From NCBI RefSeq assembly GCF_048128805.1, contig NC_136012.1, positions 14,380,225 to 14,444,224 on the forward strand: DNA of 64,000 nt. The letters run 5' to 3'. The stretch's first letter is position 1. Every line of letters begins with the position of its first letter. The stretch is from Centroberyx gerrardi. Lineage: Eukaryota > Chordata > Actinopteri > Beryciformes > Berycidae. Both the position numbers and the translations under genes were made by a program. Of this stretch, positions 16,425-26,884 are shown piece by piece. Under the pieces are notes generated by a model. The model ran no database searches. It was given only the letters and a program-made list of their open reading frames with translations, and was not told the DNA's origin.

Positions 16425-19400
16425 TACCGACCACGTTCAGCCCCTGGAGCTGTTGCAGCTGTGTGCGGAGCTCGATGCTGTTGTCCTGTTCCCTCTGGAG
16501 CGCTTTCTGCATGCTCTGTCTCTGTTCCTTCTCAGCGCGCAGCTCACTCTCCAGACCCAGCCTGGGCACAGAGGAGAGAGATGGTGACTGCTTGTCTTAA
16601 TTTGAGCCTGTATGTGTGAGTCTTTGTACGTATGTAAGGCTTCATTTTTAAAGGGAGGTAAACAATGGACCTTGATGGCAAATTCCTTTCCCCTACCAAG
16701 ACCACTGAATAGGAAACAATTATCTACAGCTGAGATGGTGCAGACTAAAATAACTGCCAGTCAGAATTGATTTTAAGATTTTACTGATCACTTTAAGAGC
16801 TCAAAATGGCCTGGCCTCTAGATATATTGCTGACCTTTTAACCTCTTATGAACCTGAGCGTGACCCGAGATCCTCCAGCACGAGAAATCGACTGTTCCTC
16901 AGTTTAGACTTAAGACTAAAGCTGAGCCACTAGGTTGTGGAACGACCTGCCTGACGAACTCAGGTTAGCCAAATCAGTATCATCCTTTAAATCTCTTCTT
17001 AGGACTCACTTTTATAGACTGGCTTTCATCTAAATTTGTCTTTTATGCTTTTTATTCCTTGTATCTTTTTCTTTTTATCATTTTTTTCTGACCCTTGGGT
17101 TATTTATTCTTACACCTTTTGCTCCAGTCCTTCTGTTTCTTAGCTTCTTTTATATAAAGGACTTTGTAAACTCTGTTCTTAGACAAGTGCTACACAAATA
17201 AAGTTCATCATTATTATGAACTGTGTGCGTCTTCACCTCAGTGTGTCCAGGTCAGACAGTTGTTTCTGCAGAGCGTCCACTTTGCCCTCCAGCTCGAACC
17301 TCATGTCTTTGTCTGACTGGTCACTCTGTCTGCGGTCCTGCTCCGAGTTCTGTATCCTACGACAGAAAGAAGGACCAAGAACTTTTATTTTGAAGAACAT
17401 CATTTTTTAACACATAGATCCCCACAGATGCACACACATACAGTACAGTACATACCTCTGCTCCATCTCCGCCATGACTTTCTCCATTTCGCTCATCTTC
17501 TGCTCGAGCTGCACAGCCTCCGCCTGCCTTTTCTCTGCTTCTCGCTCCGAGTCCTTAAGAGACACACGTGTTGAGTGTGTGTGTGTGTGTGTGTGTGTGT
17601 CTGCCTGAGCGCGCATGGGAGAGAGAATGAGAAAGAAACAAGAGTATGTATGTATGTGTGTGTGTGTATACCTGGGCTTTGTGGAACATCTGCAGGTTAA
17701 GGGTCTTGACTTGGTCCAGCTGTAGCCGCAGGGCCGCCAGTGTGTCCTGCTTCTCGTGGGTGTCCTTCTCCAGCAGTCTCATAGCCACCTCCATCTCCTG
17801 CTTCAGCCCCACCTGCAGCTCCAGCTCGCGCTCCAGCTCCTAACACCGTGCACACACACACACAAAGGCACCGGTCAAATTCAGCTCTAGAGTCGATCCG
17901 TTACACTGACCACTAGACAGAGGGTCTTTGTGGCACGTTGTCGCTTTTTCAGCACGTACGGTACATCCATCTCGGGTCTCGATCAACTGAACAGCTAGTG
18001 TGCACACATCAAAATCTGCATCTTCTGTACATATGTTATTCACATCTGTAAATTTAATATATTTGATAAGGTTGCTTTTTTTAGAATGCATGTCACTCTG
18101 CACACCTAGAGCTGTGAATGTGTAGACCCATTAATATGAACATTACGCAAATTCTCTATATTTGCTGTAAATTCACACTGTTTTCTGCATATTCTAATGT
18201 CCTTCTAATGTGTTATATGTTGCACATATCTTGGTAATTTTTCACTTGCATACATTTCCCATCCTTGGTATATTTTCGTACTGTACATATTTTTCATTCT
18301 TTTTTTGCCTCAGTATGTTCTACTGCTGTTATTTTTCACACCCTCATGATGCTGCAGTTTGTTTTTTCTCTCACTTTGATTCATACATTTCTGCTTAACA
18401 CCTTGTAGTGTTGAAATCGTCAGTTGTCTTATGTTTAAATACCTCCCATTTGCTCTATTCTTATATTCTTTTTCTTGTGCTGTACCCTGATGCTGCTGCA
18501 ACATCCCAGTTTCCCCATGGCGATAATTAACATATCATGTTATCTTATATATATATATATATATATATGACAGATTTTTTTCCTATCTGACCTGGCGAAT
18601 GCGCTTCTCCTCTTTGTACTGCTTCCACACCACGTTGTACATCTCATCCAGGCCCTGCCGTGTCTGTTTGTACGTCTCCAGCTCCACCTGGTTGTCCTGC
18701 AGAGTTGCCTGGAATGCAAACACACCCAACAGTATGTGGATTCATTTCACTTTAGATTTAAGGAATAGAGCGTCTGTGTTCCCACTAAAATAACAATTAA
18801 AAAAGCATCCAAAATGATAACTATAATTATAATTTTTTCGATCTCAGAGCTTTTTTTTTGGATGAGACAATGACGAAACATTTTCTCACAATCAAAGCAA
18901 AGTTGTAAGAAAGAAGGAGGCAGGAGAACTTGGCAGCTCACTACAGTGATATATTTGTAGTGTGAATGCTTGAGCAACAATGTATCATTATAGCTTATAG
19001 TTATCGTATGGGCCTTTAGGGTGATTTAGTCAGACAACAAAGTGAATGTGTCTCCATCTGTACATTGGTCTTCTGACCTCTTCCTTCTTCTGGCTGGACT
19101 GCAAGATAGACTCGTTCTCCTTTTTCAGCTGTTCCTGTTCCTCCCGCAGAGAGTTGATTCTGTCTGTCGCTGCCGTCAGCTGAGGAAAAGCAACACACAC
19201 TGGTCAATCAGGTAAGATACGCCTAATACACACAGACACTACCTTCATGTCAATCAATCACAGAGGGCTTGATTGATTTTACATTATTGGTTCGAGCAAA
19301 GCAAGACATTTTTACACACGAGTGCACAAACACAGTTCTTCTGACCTCCTCTACAAGTTTGCTGTTGGTCTTCTCTAGAGAGTCCATCTTAGCCTGCAGG

Positions 19401-22400
19401 TCAGTGACGGTGCCACTTAGGTGACGATTCAACTCCTCAATGTAGTGCTTCTGATCCAATATGGCTGTCATCTTAGAGTCACTAAGAGAAAAAAAGGAGT
19501 CAGTTGTTAAAAATAAGAAGGAAAGAAGAAAAGGAATGTGCATCAGGTCTATTGTTTGGATTTTAATTATTATCATGGAAGAATGTAGAGTGGTTTAAAC
19601 CAAATTGAATGTTTAATGAAAAGCAGTTTAGGTGAACTGCAGAATCCATGTGAATTGCAGACACTCACTCTTTCGGAGTCTCACTGTTGGCCGGGTCTTT
19701 CAGGTAAAGGGAGAAGTCAATGACCGCCACCTGAACAGGAAAGACAAGAACTTAGCACTCTGTATCCTGACTGACCCGTTCCTCAGAGGGAAGATGAGGT
19801 GTGACTGGTGGGAATTATAGGACTCGTGTGTCTATCCACCGCTCACCTGGGAGTCCAGGTCCTCCCCTTTAATACAGAGGTTTGCATCAATGACGTTGAG
19901 GCCCACCAGCATCCCCACTATCACCGTCCCCTCCTCCTCCATCATCAGCGCTCCAGGGTCATAGAACTCACTGGGCGGAGGCGGAGAGAAAGAAGAAATT
20001 AAAAGATTATAAAGTGTATGTAAGCTTGTGAATTGGAAATGGGAATGTATAACATAGTCGTATTATGCCTTGTATTAAAGTCACATTGAAATGAATTTTT
20101 TTTTTTCTTTTAAGCTCATTCAAACTATCATACCATTTGACAATTTATGCTAAAGAATTTTAAAAAACAAAATATTTTCTTGTGTTTTTACATCAAAATC
20201 TCATTAATTTTACTTACTGGAAAACAGAAAACCTTTAGTGGTGACTTCACTGTGTATATAAAAATTCCAACCAATAAAACCATCACGGATTTTTGAACAG
20301 TCCCACCCCTCCGCCCTTCCCATCAAATAAAACTGGCTTTCTCTCCATAACTGATCTCCCATTGGTTTACACTTTTGAATGATCCTTTCCCGCGTTTTGA
20401 CCCGCCCCAGCAGGAAATACATCACATTAAGCAAGCAAGATCCTCTCAAAATGTGGTTTGACTTTGACTTTAAGCCCGTAGTAACTCACCCCAGGAGATC
20501 CTTGCGGTCCAGCAGGGCTTTCATGTAGTCGGCTACTTTCTTCTGCATGAGAGCTAAATGCAGCCAGGCCCTCGCTCGTCCCAAACCCGTCCTGAAAGAG
20601 AGCGACGGTACAAACTACAGAGTCAGACGGAGGCAGGTCTATCTTACATTGCAGGTTTAATGGAGAATGGTGTGCGAGAGCTTACTTAAGGCCGGGCAGG
20701 TCTCGGGCACTTGTGGCAATATCAGTGGACTCCGGACACAACTTCTCCACCAGCTCCAGCGGTCCCCATATGGACTTATTCTGACCAATGAAGGACTTCT
20801 TGGCTGAAAAGGCAGAAGGAGAGAGGAGGGTTGGGGACGGGCTTCTGGTTGGCTCTGCTTGCTCTTTTAATAATATGGTAATCAAGGGTGGAAGTAATTA
20901 CATTTACTCAGTAGCTTAGTAGCTTTTTTGTATACTTGTAATTTTTTGAGTATATTTAAAATGAGTAACTGTACTTATAACTGTAGTAACTATACTTATA
21001 TTGTACTTCTTAAATCACATCCCTTATAGAGCGCAAATTTTGTGGCTCTCCATAAGCATCAGAAACTGGACCATCGTAAATTGGCAAATTGTGAAGCCGT
21101 TCACAGTGAGCTGTCAGTCAGCAAAGAAGAGAAGAGTAATCTGGCTTTACTTTGTGCACTTGATTTTGTAATTTATAATTTTTCCAATTAAAAGGAATCT
21201 AGTTTGAACTCTGTCCTCTCATCCTTTTAGAATTGCATGGAAAAGATCACATGTAACAAAGTTGTCTTTTCTAAAAAAGTAACTCAGTAACTTTTACTCT
21301 GAGTACATTTTAAATGAGCTACTTTTTACTTGCACTTAAGTAGATTTATACACCAGCTGTACTTTTACTTCTACTTAAGTAAAATAACAGCAAAGTAACA
21401 GTACTTCTACTTGAGTAGGACGTTCTAGTACTCTTTCCACCTTTCAGTCTAACTGCAAATTTGGCCAGTCTCACCTTTCAGCCCGTGTTTGAGGCAGTGC
21501 TCCAGCACCACAAAGAACTGCTGCAGCGGAGGGTAGTCGGAGTCCAGCGTCCTGCCCAGACTCAGAGACGACTGGATCAGCACCTTGATGCTCAGCTTCA
21601 TCATGCTGAGAAGGTTGGACCTCTCTATCAACATGGGGTCTTTGGGTGGCAGAACTGCAGAGGAGAAAGTCAGACTGAAGTCATAATTTTAATTACTTGA
21701 GACTTGACTTGATGCATGAAGAGAATACTTGAGACTTGACTTGGGTTCTGGTGACTTGGGACTTGACTTTGACTTGTACTTTGATGACTTGAAAAGGTTT
21801 CTAAAGTCTGAACAGAAGATCTTGTGTTTGTGTAAATGACTTAGGTTTAAAGTTAGGAGATTTGTTCCACCAGACGACTGAATTTGAATCCTGTTTTCTT
21901 AATTTGTATGGAATGATTGAATTTATTGAAGTTGAAACTGGTTATAGAAATCAAACTCATGAAGCACAAGTTTTTATACTTTTGAAACAATATCGCACTG
22001 AAAAGTCCTAGTCTCCTAGATATTTTGTTTTCTTTCAGATTTTAAACTGACACTCTTGATTTGTTCCGACTTGAGTTTCTACATTTAGACTTGACATTAC
22101 CGACACAGACTTGACTTGGTAATCTACATTTAGACTTGGAACTTGACTTGAGACTTGTGCTTCAAGACTTGAGACTGACTTGGGACTCGAGCAAACTTAA
22201 CTCGGTCACACCCATGTCAGTCAGCGTAGAGTTACTAATGCTTATATCCACAAAGTGCAGGATAAACATTCACGCAAACACACCATACAGCAGAGTCGCA
22301 GAGAAAAACGTAGTGTGCTGCTGTACGGGGTCACCGTGCCATAAAATCCAGCTTTTATCCATGAAGATATGTGTCCTGACAGCTGATCAATAACTGATAG

Positions 22401-22830
22401 AGAGAGGAAGTAGTCTGATGGACTTTGGCTGCAACATTTCTACTGAAAGTGAATAGAGAGTTTGGGTGTCAGCAGTTACAAATAAAAGTCTCAGCCCACC
22501 TGGAAGCATTTTCGAGCTGCCGCTGCTGTTATTAGAGTCATTTTCGGAGTCCTTCTCGGTCGGGGAGCTGGCCGTGGATCCCGGTGAGGGGTTTCTGAGG
22601 GCAGCACCGTAGCTCACCCCGCTGCTGATCGTCTCCGTGGCCTTGCGAGCCAGAGACAGGATGGGTGCCGACCAGCTGTTCTCTCCCACCGGCTTCTCTT
22701 TCCGTCCCTGGCCGTCGCCGCTGCTGGCCTCGCCGTCTGTCGCAGCTCCCAAAACTTCGGGCTCTTCTTCTGGCTGTTTGGCTTCACCATCCTCAACAGC
22801 TGTGTTTGTTTCCCCTGCCTCGTCGGCCAT
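15079..22830 (-). CDS. rufy1: RUFY1, RUN and FYVE domain early-endosome protein, complete
   Basis: RUFY1 is a Rab4 effector that binds PI3P on early endosomes and supports receptor recycling. Exons (transcript order): 22500-22830, 21475-21654, 20686-20803, 20490-20591, 19847-19970, 19669-19730, 19346-19481, 19078-19179, 18592-18708, 17672-17839, 17456-17553, 17237-17356, 16432-16561, 15705-15799, 15518-15566, 15336-15413, 15079-15222. The sum is 2,154 nt (717 residues plus TGA). Residues 1-110 are disordered and acidic with a conserved [14 protein letters not shown]. The RUN domain spans about 115-275 ([29 protein letters not shown]). A coiled coil spans about 300-640. FYVE spans about 648-710, with CKQC, the PI3P motif RRKHHCRNCG, YCNNC and VCDVC. 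The end SSSTAS matches mammalian RUFY1. The start MADEAGE follows AAAAAAG in a CpG-rich region. The exon 13 donor could instead be 3 nt earlier. Confidence 0.96.
16363..16422. repeat. (GT)n microsatellite next to rufy1 exon 13 donor
   Basis: About 60 bp of GT with one interruption. On the rufy1 strand it is (CA)n starting about 9 nt after the exon 13 donor (GT at 16431-16430). Confidence 0.95.
16780..17218 (+). mobile_element. 3' end of a LINE (L2/Rex1-like) in rufy1 intron 12
   Basis: Decayed sequence matches the C-terminal reverse-transcriptase region typical of fish L2/Rex1-type LINEs. It encodes [26 protein letters not shown] and [18 protein letters not shown] peptides, broken by frameshifts and stops. 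A T-rich 3'UTR follows, ending in AATAAAGTTCATCATTATTAT. A second copy of the same family is at 40.7-41.7 kb in minus orientation. Confidence 0.65.
17554..17671 (-). repeat. rufy1 intron 10, largely CA/GT repeat
   Basis: This 118-bp intron holds (GT)n at 17575-17600 and (TG)n at 17655-17668 as read on the plus strand. On the transcript the CA repeat begins inside the donor region, right after CAG/GTATACACAC. A second CA block lies about 25 nt before the acceptor. Confidence 0.85.
20885..21443. mobile_element. MITE with AAGGGTGGAA termini in rufy1 intron 2
   Basis: The left end AAGGGTGGAA and right end TTCCACCTTT are inverted. The inner sequence has the AAGTA-AGTAAC/ACTTAAGTA words of a common teleost element (stacked TACTT/AAGTA). 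Target-site duplication is not clear. There is no coding capacity. Confidence 0.55.
21690..22210. repeat. Dispersed ACTTGAGACTTGACTTG repeat in rufy1 intron 1
   Basis: Many diverged copies of ACTTGAGACTTGACTTGG-like words occupy both ends of this interval. That is characteristic of a nonautonomous teleost element. Precise termini could not be fixed. Confidence 0.45.
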
Positions 22831-22927
22831 CTTTTTTGCTCCCCAAAGTAAGTCACGTGACCAGACCAGAGCAATCGCGCCTCTCGTGAGAGCCGATCAG
22901 CCCTGACCAGTCTATGGTCCTGACGCA

Positions 22928-22966
22928 TCAAACCCAACGGTCAAACCCAACGGTCAAACCCAACGG
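22928..22966. repeat. Three perfect 13-bp tandem repeats upstream of rufy1
   Basis: TCAAACCCAACGG repeats three times without change, about 100 bp upstream of the rufy1 start codon and hence in its promoter or 5'UTR. Confidence 0.95.
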
Positions 22967-22971
22967 TCAAA

Positions 22972-24270
22972 GATTCGGAGAAACGTCTAAATCTGGTGTT
23001 CATTAATGTAGGATTTACATTTACGTTTATATTTGATATTCCCTCCTTTAGCATTGAAAACAGGGCAATAATTCCATAGTCATTATCCATAGGCTAAAGT
23101 CGGGAATTACTGCGTCTGGTTCAAACTTTTACCGCTAGATGGCGCCAGTGTATTCAATGTATATTGGGCTTTGCCTCTCGAACCTCTTACAATATGATTT
23201 GTATTTATTTATTTATCTATTAGGTAAAATAACAATATTTTACTATTATTGTTTTAAATTTGCTCCACATGTGTAAGGGATATCCTAGTTTATAGGGCCA
23301 GTGTACCCCCCCACCCCAGACAAAAAAGAAAAGACATTATGTTTATTTCCACTAAGCTCAGGCTTAGTCTTGCATTAATCTCTTGCATAATGGGTTGTGG
23401 CTGTTAACACAGCACTGAATGCCCAGCCAAGGTCTAAATAACTGGAAGGGTAATATAGGCCCTACCCTTTCATATAGGTTGTTATATGCAATTAAAAAAA
23501 ATTAAAAAAAAGGGCATAACCCTTTTGTATTCTACAACAGGTCTAGGTTTGTGACATGGGAATAATCTTGTATGTAGGCCCAGGTATATTACAAAGAAGA
23601 TTAATCTATGTAAGGTTTATTCATGTGTACACATTTTACATTTTAGCCATTTAAGGGGAAATAAGTGCAGCAGGAATAAGCTCAAATTCCAGTATCACCA
23701 AGAAGACCAGCAGCCAGGACCAACACCAAAGTGCCAAGACAGTAGAATAATAACATTCCCGTGACTATGAAAATGTTTATTTGACCCTGAAATAAGCTAC
23801 TCAAGTCTTCAATGAGGCAAGAAGTCTGATTATTAAAAAGAGCAAAACTTCTAAAAATAAGAGCCAAGGTTTTTTTTTTTAAAGACAGGATCAAGCAGGA
23901 AGCCTAAAGATTGAGGAGGAAGGTGGAGTTGATAAATTTGTATATTAATTCAACCTATTACTTAGCTCTTCCCTTATGAAAATAATCTTAGAAATTTTAG
24001 AAAGACACTATACAAATATCAGAGCACAACTATAAACTACATATAATATAGTTTAGGAATATTATAGCCTACTGTTACTATAGGAGATTAAAAAAAGAAA
24101 AGAAAAAAAAAGAAAAGAAACAATTTGTTAACTTTAACTTTAAATTAACTACAATCAAACTCACTATTGAGTACCACAGACACAGTATATGTTCCTATAG
24201 GAATATTAAAGTGACTTTTGATCTTGAACAGCATAATGTCACCCAACACAACAGTGAAGCAGTGTGTCTG
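22972..24270. other. Intergenic spacer between divergent rufy1 and hbegf
   Basis: This is AT-rich sequence with no exon. It contains a near-consensus CTCF site (23132-23146) and an A-rich run around 24089-24121. Confidence 0.55.
23132..23146 (+). promoter_or_regulatory. Near-consensus CTCF motif between rufy1 and hbegf
   Basis: CCGCTAGATGGCGCC fits CCASYAGRKGGCRSY at 14 of 15 positions (G for A at position 3). It lies about 300 bp upstream of the rufy1 ATG and 1.2 kb from the hbegf TATA box. Motif match only. Confidence 0.45.
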
Positions 24271-24299
24271 CCGGTAGGCGTGGTGAAAGGTTAGCGGGC

Positions 24300-24307
24300 T
24301 ATAAATA
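24300..24307 (+). promoter_or_regulatory. hbegf: hbegf TATA box
   Basis: TATAAATA lies 217-224 bp upstream of the hbegf ATG, preceded by a GC/KLF-like TAGGCGTGG (about 24275-24283). Transcription would start near 24330, giving a 5'UTR of about 190 nt. A TATA box fits an inducible, immediate-early type gene. Confidence 0.65.
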
Positions 24308-24523
24308 CCGCTGTCCCTCTGTCTTGTCGCTCCTTCACTCCGCTCAGCCTGCGCCACCAGAGGCGCGTCACGCATCTGAAATAAGGAATAACTTAATATA
24401 AAACAACGAAAAAAGCGAGAAAGAAAGGAATATTTAGACCCGGAACAAGTCAAAGGAATACAACTATTAGATCCATTTTTTTTTTCAATTTCTCCTTTAA
24501 GAGTCACTGGAAGTTTTGAAGAC

Positions 24524-26476
24524 ATGAGGATTTTGAGAGTTGCGCTCCTGCTCGTTCACGCCTTCGGTAAGTTTCAAGTTTCCTCTGCGCTCCTAAGATG
24601 ATCACCAGTATTTTCCTTCTCCATTGAGCAGGATCTGTAGGCTGCCTATATGAATGCCATGCTATAGCCTACTATTTCCTCCAATTGTTTATTTCTTGTT
24701 TACCTGTATCAAACCGACCCTTGTTTATTAGCGTGAACTTCTCCAGCATGACCTTGTGAACATGCCTTGTAAACTTTATAACCATAAGGCGACGATTTTC
24801 ATGATGCGGAGGCTATTCGGGAGCTAATGGGGTCATCTCTCTATTTTAGAGCATGCTTTATGTAACTGGATACATTTATTTTTAACTCATATTCTTGCCT
24901 GACATTAGCTAACTGTCTATCCATGCAATTTTTTTTTTTGTGTGAGCATATGCCAGCTTTGCTTTGCCCCCCCCCCCCCCCCCCCTCCACTACATTACAT
25001 TTCACTTCCAAAACCTACAAGTCCTAGCCAAGACCTAGACTGTCCCGCTACCGGAGGATCTGGGTTTAGGGTTTATGCCTCCGTGTTGGCAAGCATCCGC
25101 CCCGCTGAAGTGTCCTTGAGCAAGGCACTGGCCCCCTACCAGCTCCTGGGGCGCCGGGGTAGCCAAAAGAGAGTTTCTTAACGGGCATCGATAGCATCAC
25201 GTTATAATCATTATTACAGTAAAATCCCCAAATCCCACCTGGAGCGTCCTGGTGCAGCAACATGTTTCAACTTGCCCCTGTCCGCGCGCCCACCCACGCA
25301 CGCACGCACACTAAAGTCTGTGCGCTAGAAGACACGTTTCTTCGTCGTTTTAACGTCCACTGAAGTGATAACTACATCGAATTAACTATAATAAGCAAGT
25401 TTAATGTTTAATGTTTCATGTTTTTACCCCCCCCCCTCTCAGTGGTGTCCAGGCTGGCCAGCGGCGCTGCAGTTGACAGGTATGAGAGCGACAGGCAGCA
25501 GCACACGGCTGTCATCAACCTGCTGGACACGAGGAACGACAGGAGGATAGAGGAGGACAACAGAGCCGTGGACAGGACGACAGCGGAGTATGGCGAGGAA
25601 GAGGATGAGGAGTATGATGAAGATTACTACTACGGAGAGGAGGAGGAGGAGGAGGAGGAGGATGGCATGTCTGGAGGCTATGAGGTCGAATTGCCGCGAG
25701 GTAAGCCAACTGCAGGCTACTCACCATTACCTAATCACATGTGGGAACACAGCTGTGATGCTCTTCATCAAATTTGACATCATAACGAGACACTTCTAGG
25801 TGTGTTTGTTGTTTACCCCTGCTTCCTTAAAAAGACAAGGGGATTTATGTCACATTCATTCATTCATTCATTCTTTCTCTTCTTTTCGGTTCAGTTGCCA
25901 TGTCAAGCAAACCCAAGGACTCTACTGCTGTCCTGGAGGCCGAGGGGAGCGAGGGGAAGAGAAGGAGAGGAAAGGGAAAAAAGAAGGGCAAAGGCAAGGG
26001 GAAGAAGAGGAATCCATGCCTGAGGAAGTACAAGGACTTCTGCATTCACGGCACCTGCCACTACCTGAGGGACATCCGCGCCCCGTCCTGTGTGTAAGTA
26101 GTACCTCTACATCTGTGTGTATATCTCCATCCATCCATCCATCCATTCATTCATTCATAAATCAATAGATCCACTCATTCACAATTGAATTATGATCTTC
26201 TCTGTGATTGTACATGTACCTTCTGAAGACGAGCCACTCAACCGATTCTCTCTTTTTCTTCTTCTTCTTCTTCTTCTTCTTCTTCTTCTTCTTCTCCTTC
26301 CTTTCCACAGATGTCACCTGAGTTACTCTGGGGAGCGGTGTCAGTTCTTCACGCTGCCCGTGGAGGGGAAGACCCAGGAAGGCTACAGCAGGACCACAGC
26401 TCTGGCCGTGGTGGCGGTGGTGCTGTCCTCGCTCTGTCTCACCATCATAGGCCTTTTACTAGCACTCAGGTGAGTC

Positions 26477-26512
<36 letters not shown>

Positions 26513-26686
26513 ACACAGAAACACATGCAGATTTATGGCTTTTCTAGAGACTTGTACTGGGCTGAGACAATTAATGGTCCTAAATTAGGTCCTTTTTCTT
26601 TATGTGCTCACAGGTTTCACAAGCGGGGAGCGTACGATGTAGAGAATGAAGAGAAGGTCAAACTAGGGTTAGCGCCCAACCACTGA
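24524..26686 (+). CDS. hbegf: HB-EGF precursor (heparin-binding EGF-like growth factor), complete
   Basis: HB-EGF is a type I membrane precursor whose shed EGF domain activates EGFR and ERBB4. Coding exons: 24524-24566, 25443-25700, 25895-26093, 26311-26469, 26614-26686, totalling 732 nt (243 residues plus TGA), all GT-AG. A signal peptide spans residues 1 to about 21 (LRVALLLVHAF). A very acidic propeptide tract follows (about 67-93, Glu/Tyr-rich). Next is a lysine-rich heparin-binding stretch (about 122-139), then the EGF domain with Cys 142, 150, 155, 166, 168 and 177. A transmembrane helix spans about 196-219, and the cytosolic tail ends LGLAPNH. The precursor is longer than the 208-residue human one, mainly because of the acidic tract. 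A donor after the stop (26700/26701) joins an acceptor at 26883-26884, so the 3'UTR is in a sixth exon as in mammals. Whether this is the a or b teleost duplicate cannot be decided here. Confidence 0.95.
24967..24985. repeat. Poly-C tract (19 C) in hbegf intron 1
   Basis: Nineteen consecutive C residues, read G on the other strand, so capable of i-motif or G-quadruplex structure. It may also be a site of assembly length error. Confidence 0.9.
25030..25190 (+). mobile_element. SINE fragment in hbegf intron 1
   Basis: It contains the fish SINE body word TCCTTGAGCAAGGCACTG (about 25110-25128), followed by CCAGCTCCTGGGGCGC. This is the same family as the 4.1 and 47.8 kb copies. The tRNA-like head is degraded. 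Confidence 0.5.
26256..26295. repeat. (CTT)n immediately before hbegf exon 4 acceptor
   Basis: About 13 CTT units form the extended polypyrimidine tract of the acceptor at 26309-26310. Confidence 0.9.
26480..26507. repeat. (CA)n just after hbegf exon 4 donor
   Basis: A 28-bp CA repeat begins about 10 nt downstream of the donor at 26470. Confidence 0.9.
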
Positions 26687-26884
26687 AGAGACAGAGAGGG
26701 GTGAGTAGTGAGGAACAGGGCCACACACACACACACATGCACACTCACACACACGCACGCCAGCATCTTTTGTCGCACTCAAAGATAGAAGATAATCACA
26801 ACACATAACAGCAAATTCGATTCTTTTTCTTTTTCACGGTCTGAATGAAACGAAGTTCGCTCATCGCCTCTGTGTCTGTTTCAG

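Noticed and set aside
16312..17843. Several open frames with HTHTHT or CVCVCV runs
   Set aside because: They are translations of CA/GT microsatellites running out of true rufy1 exons into introns.
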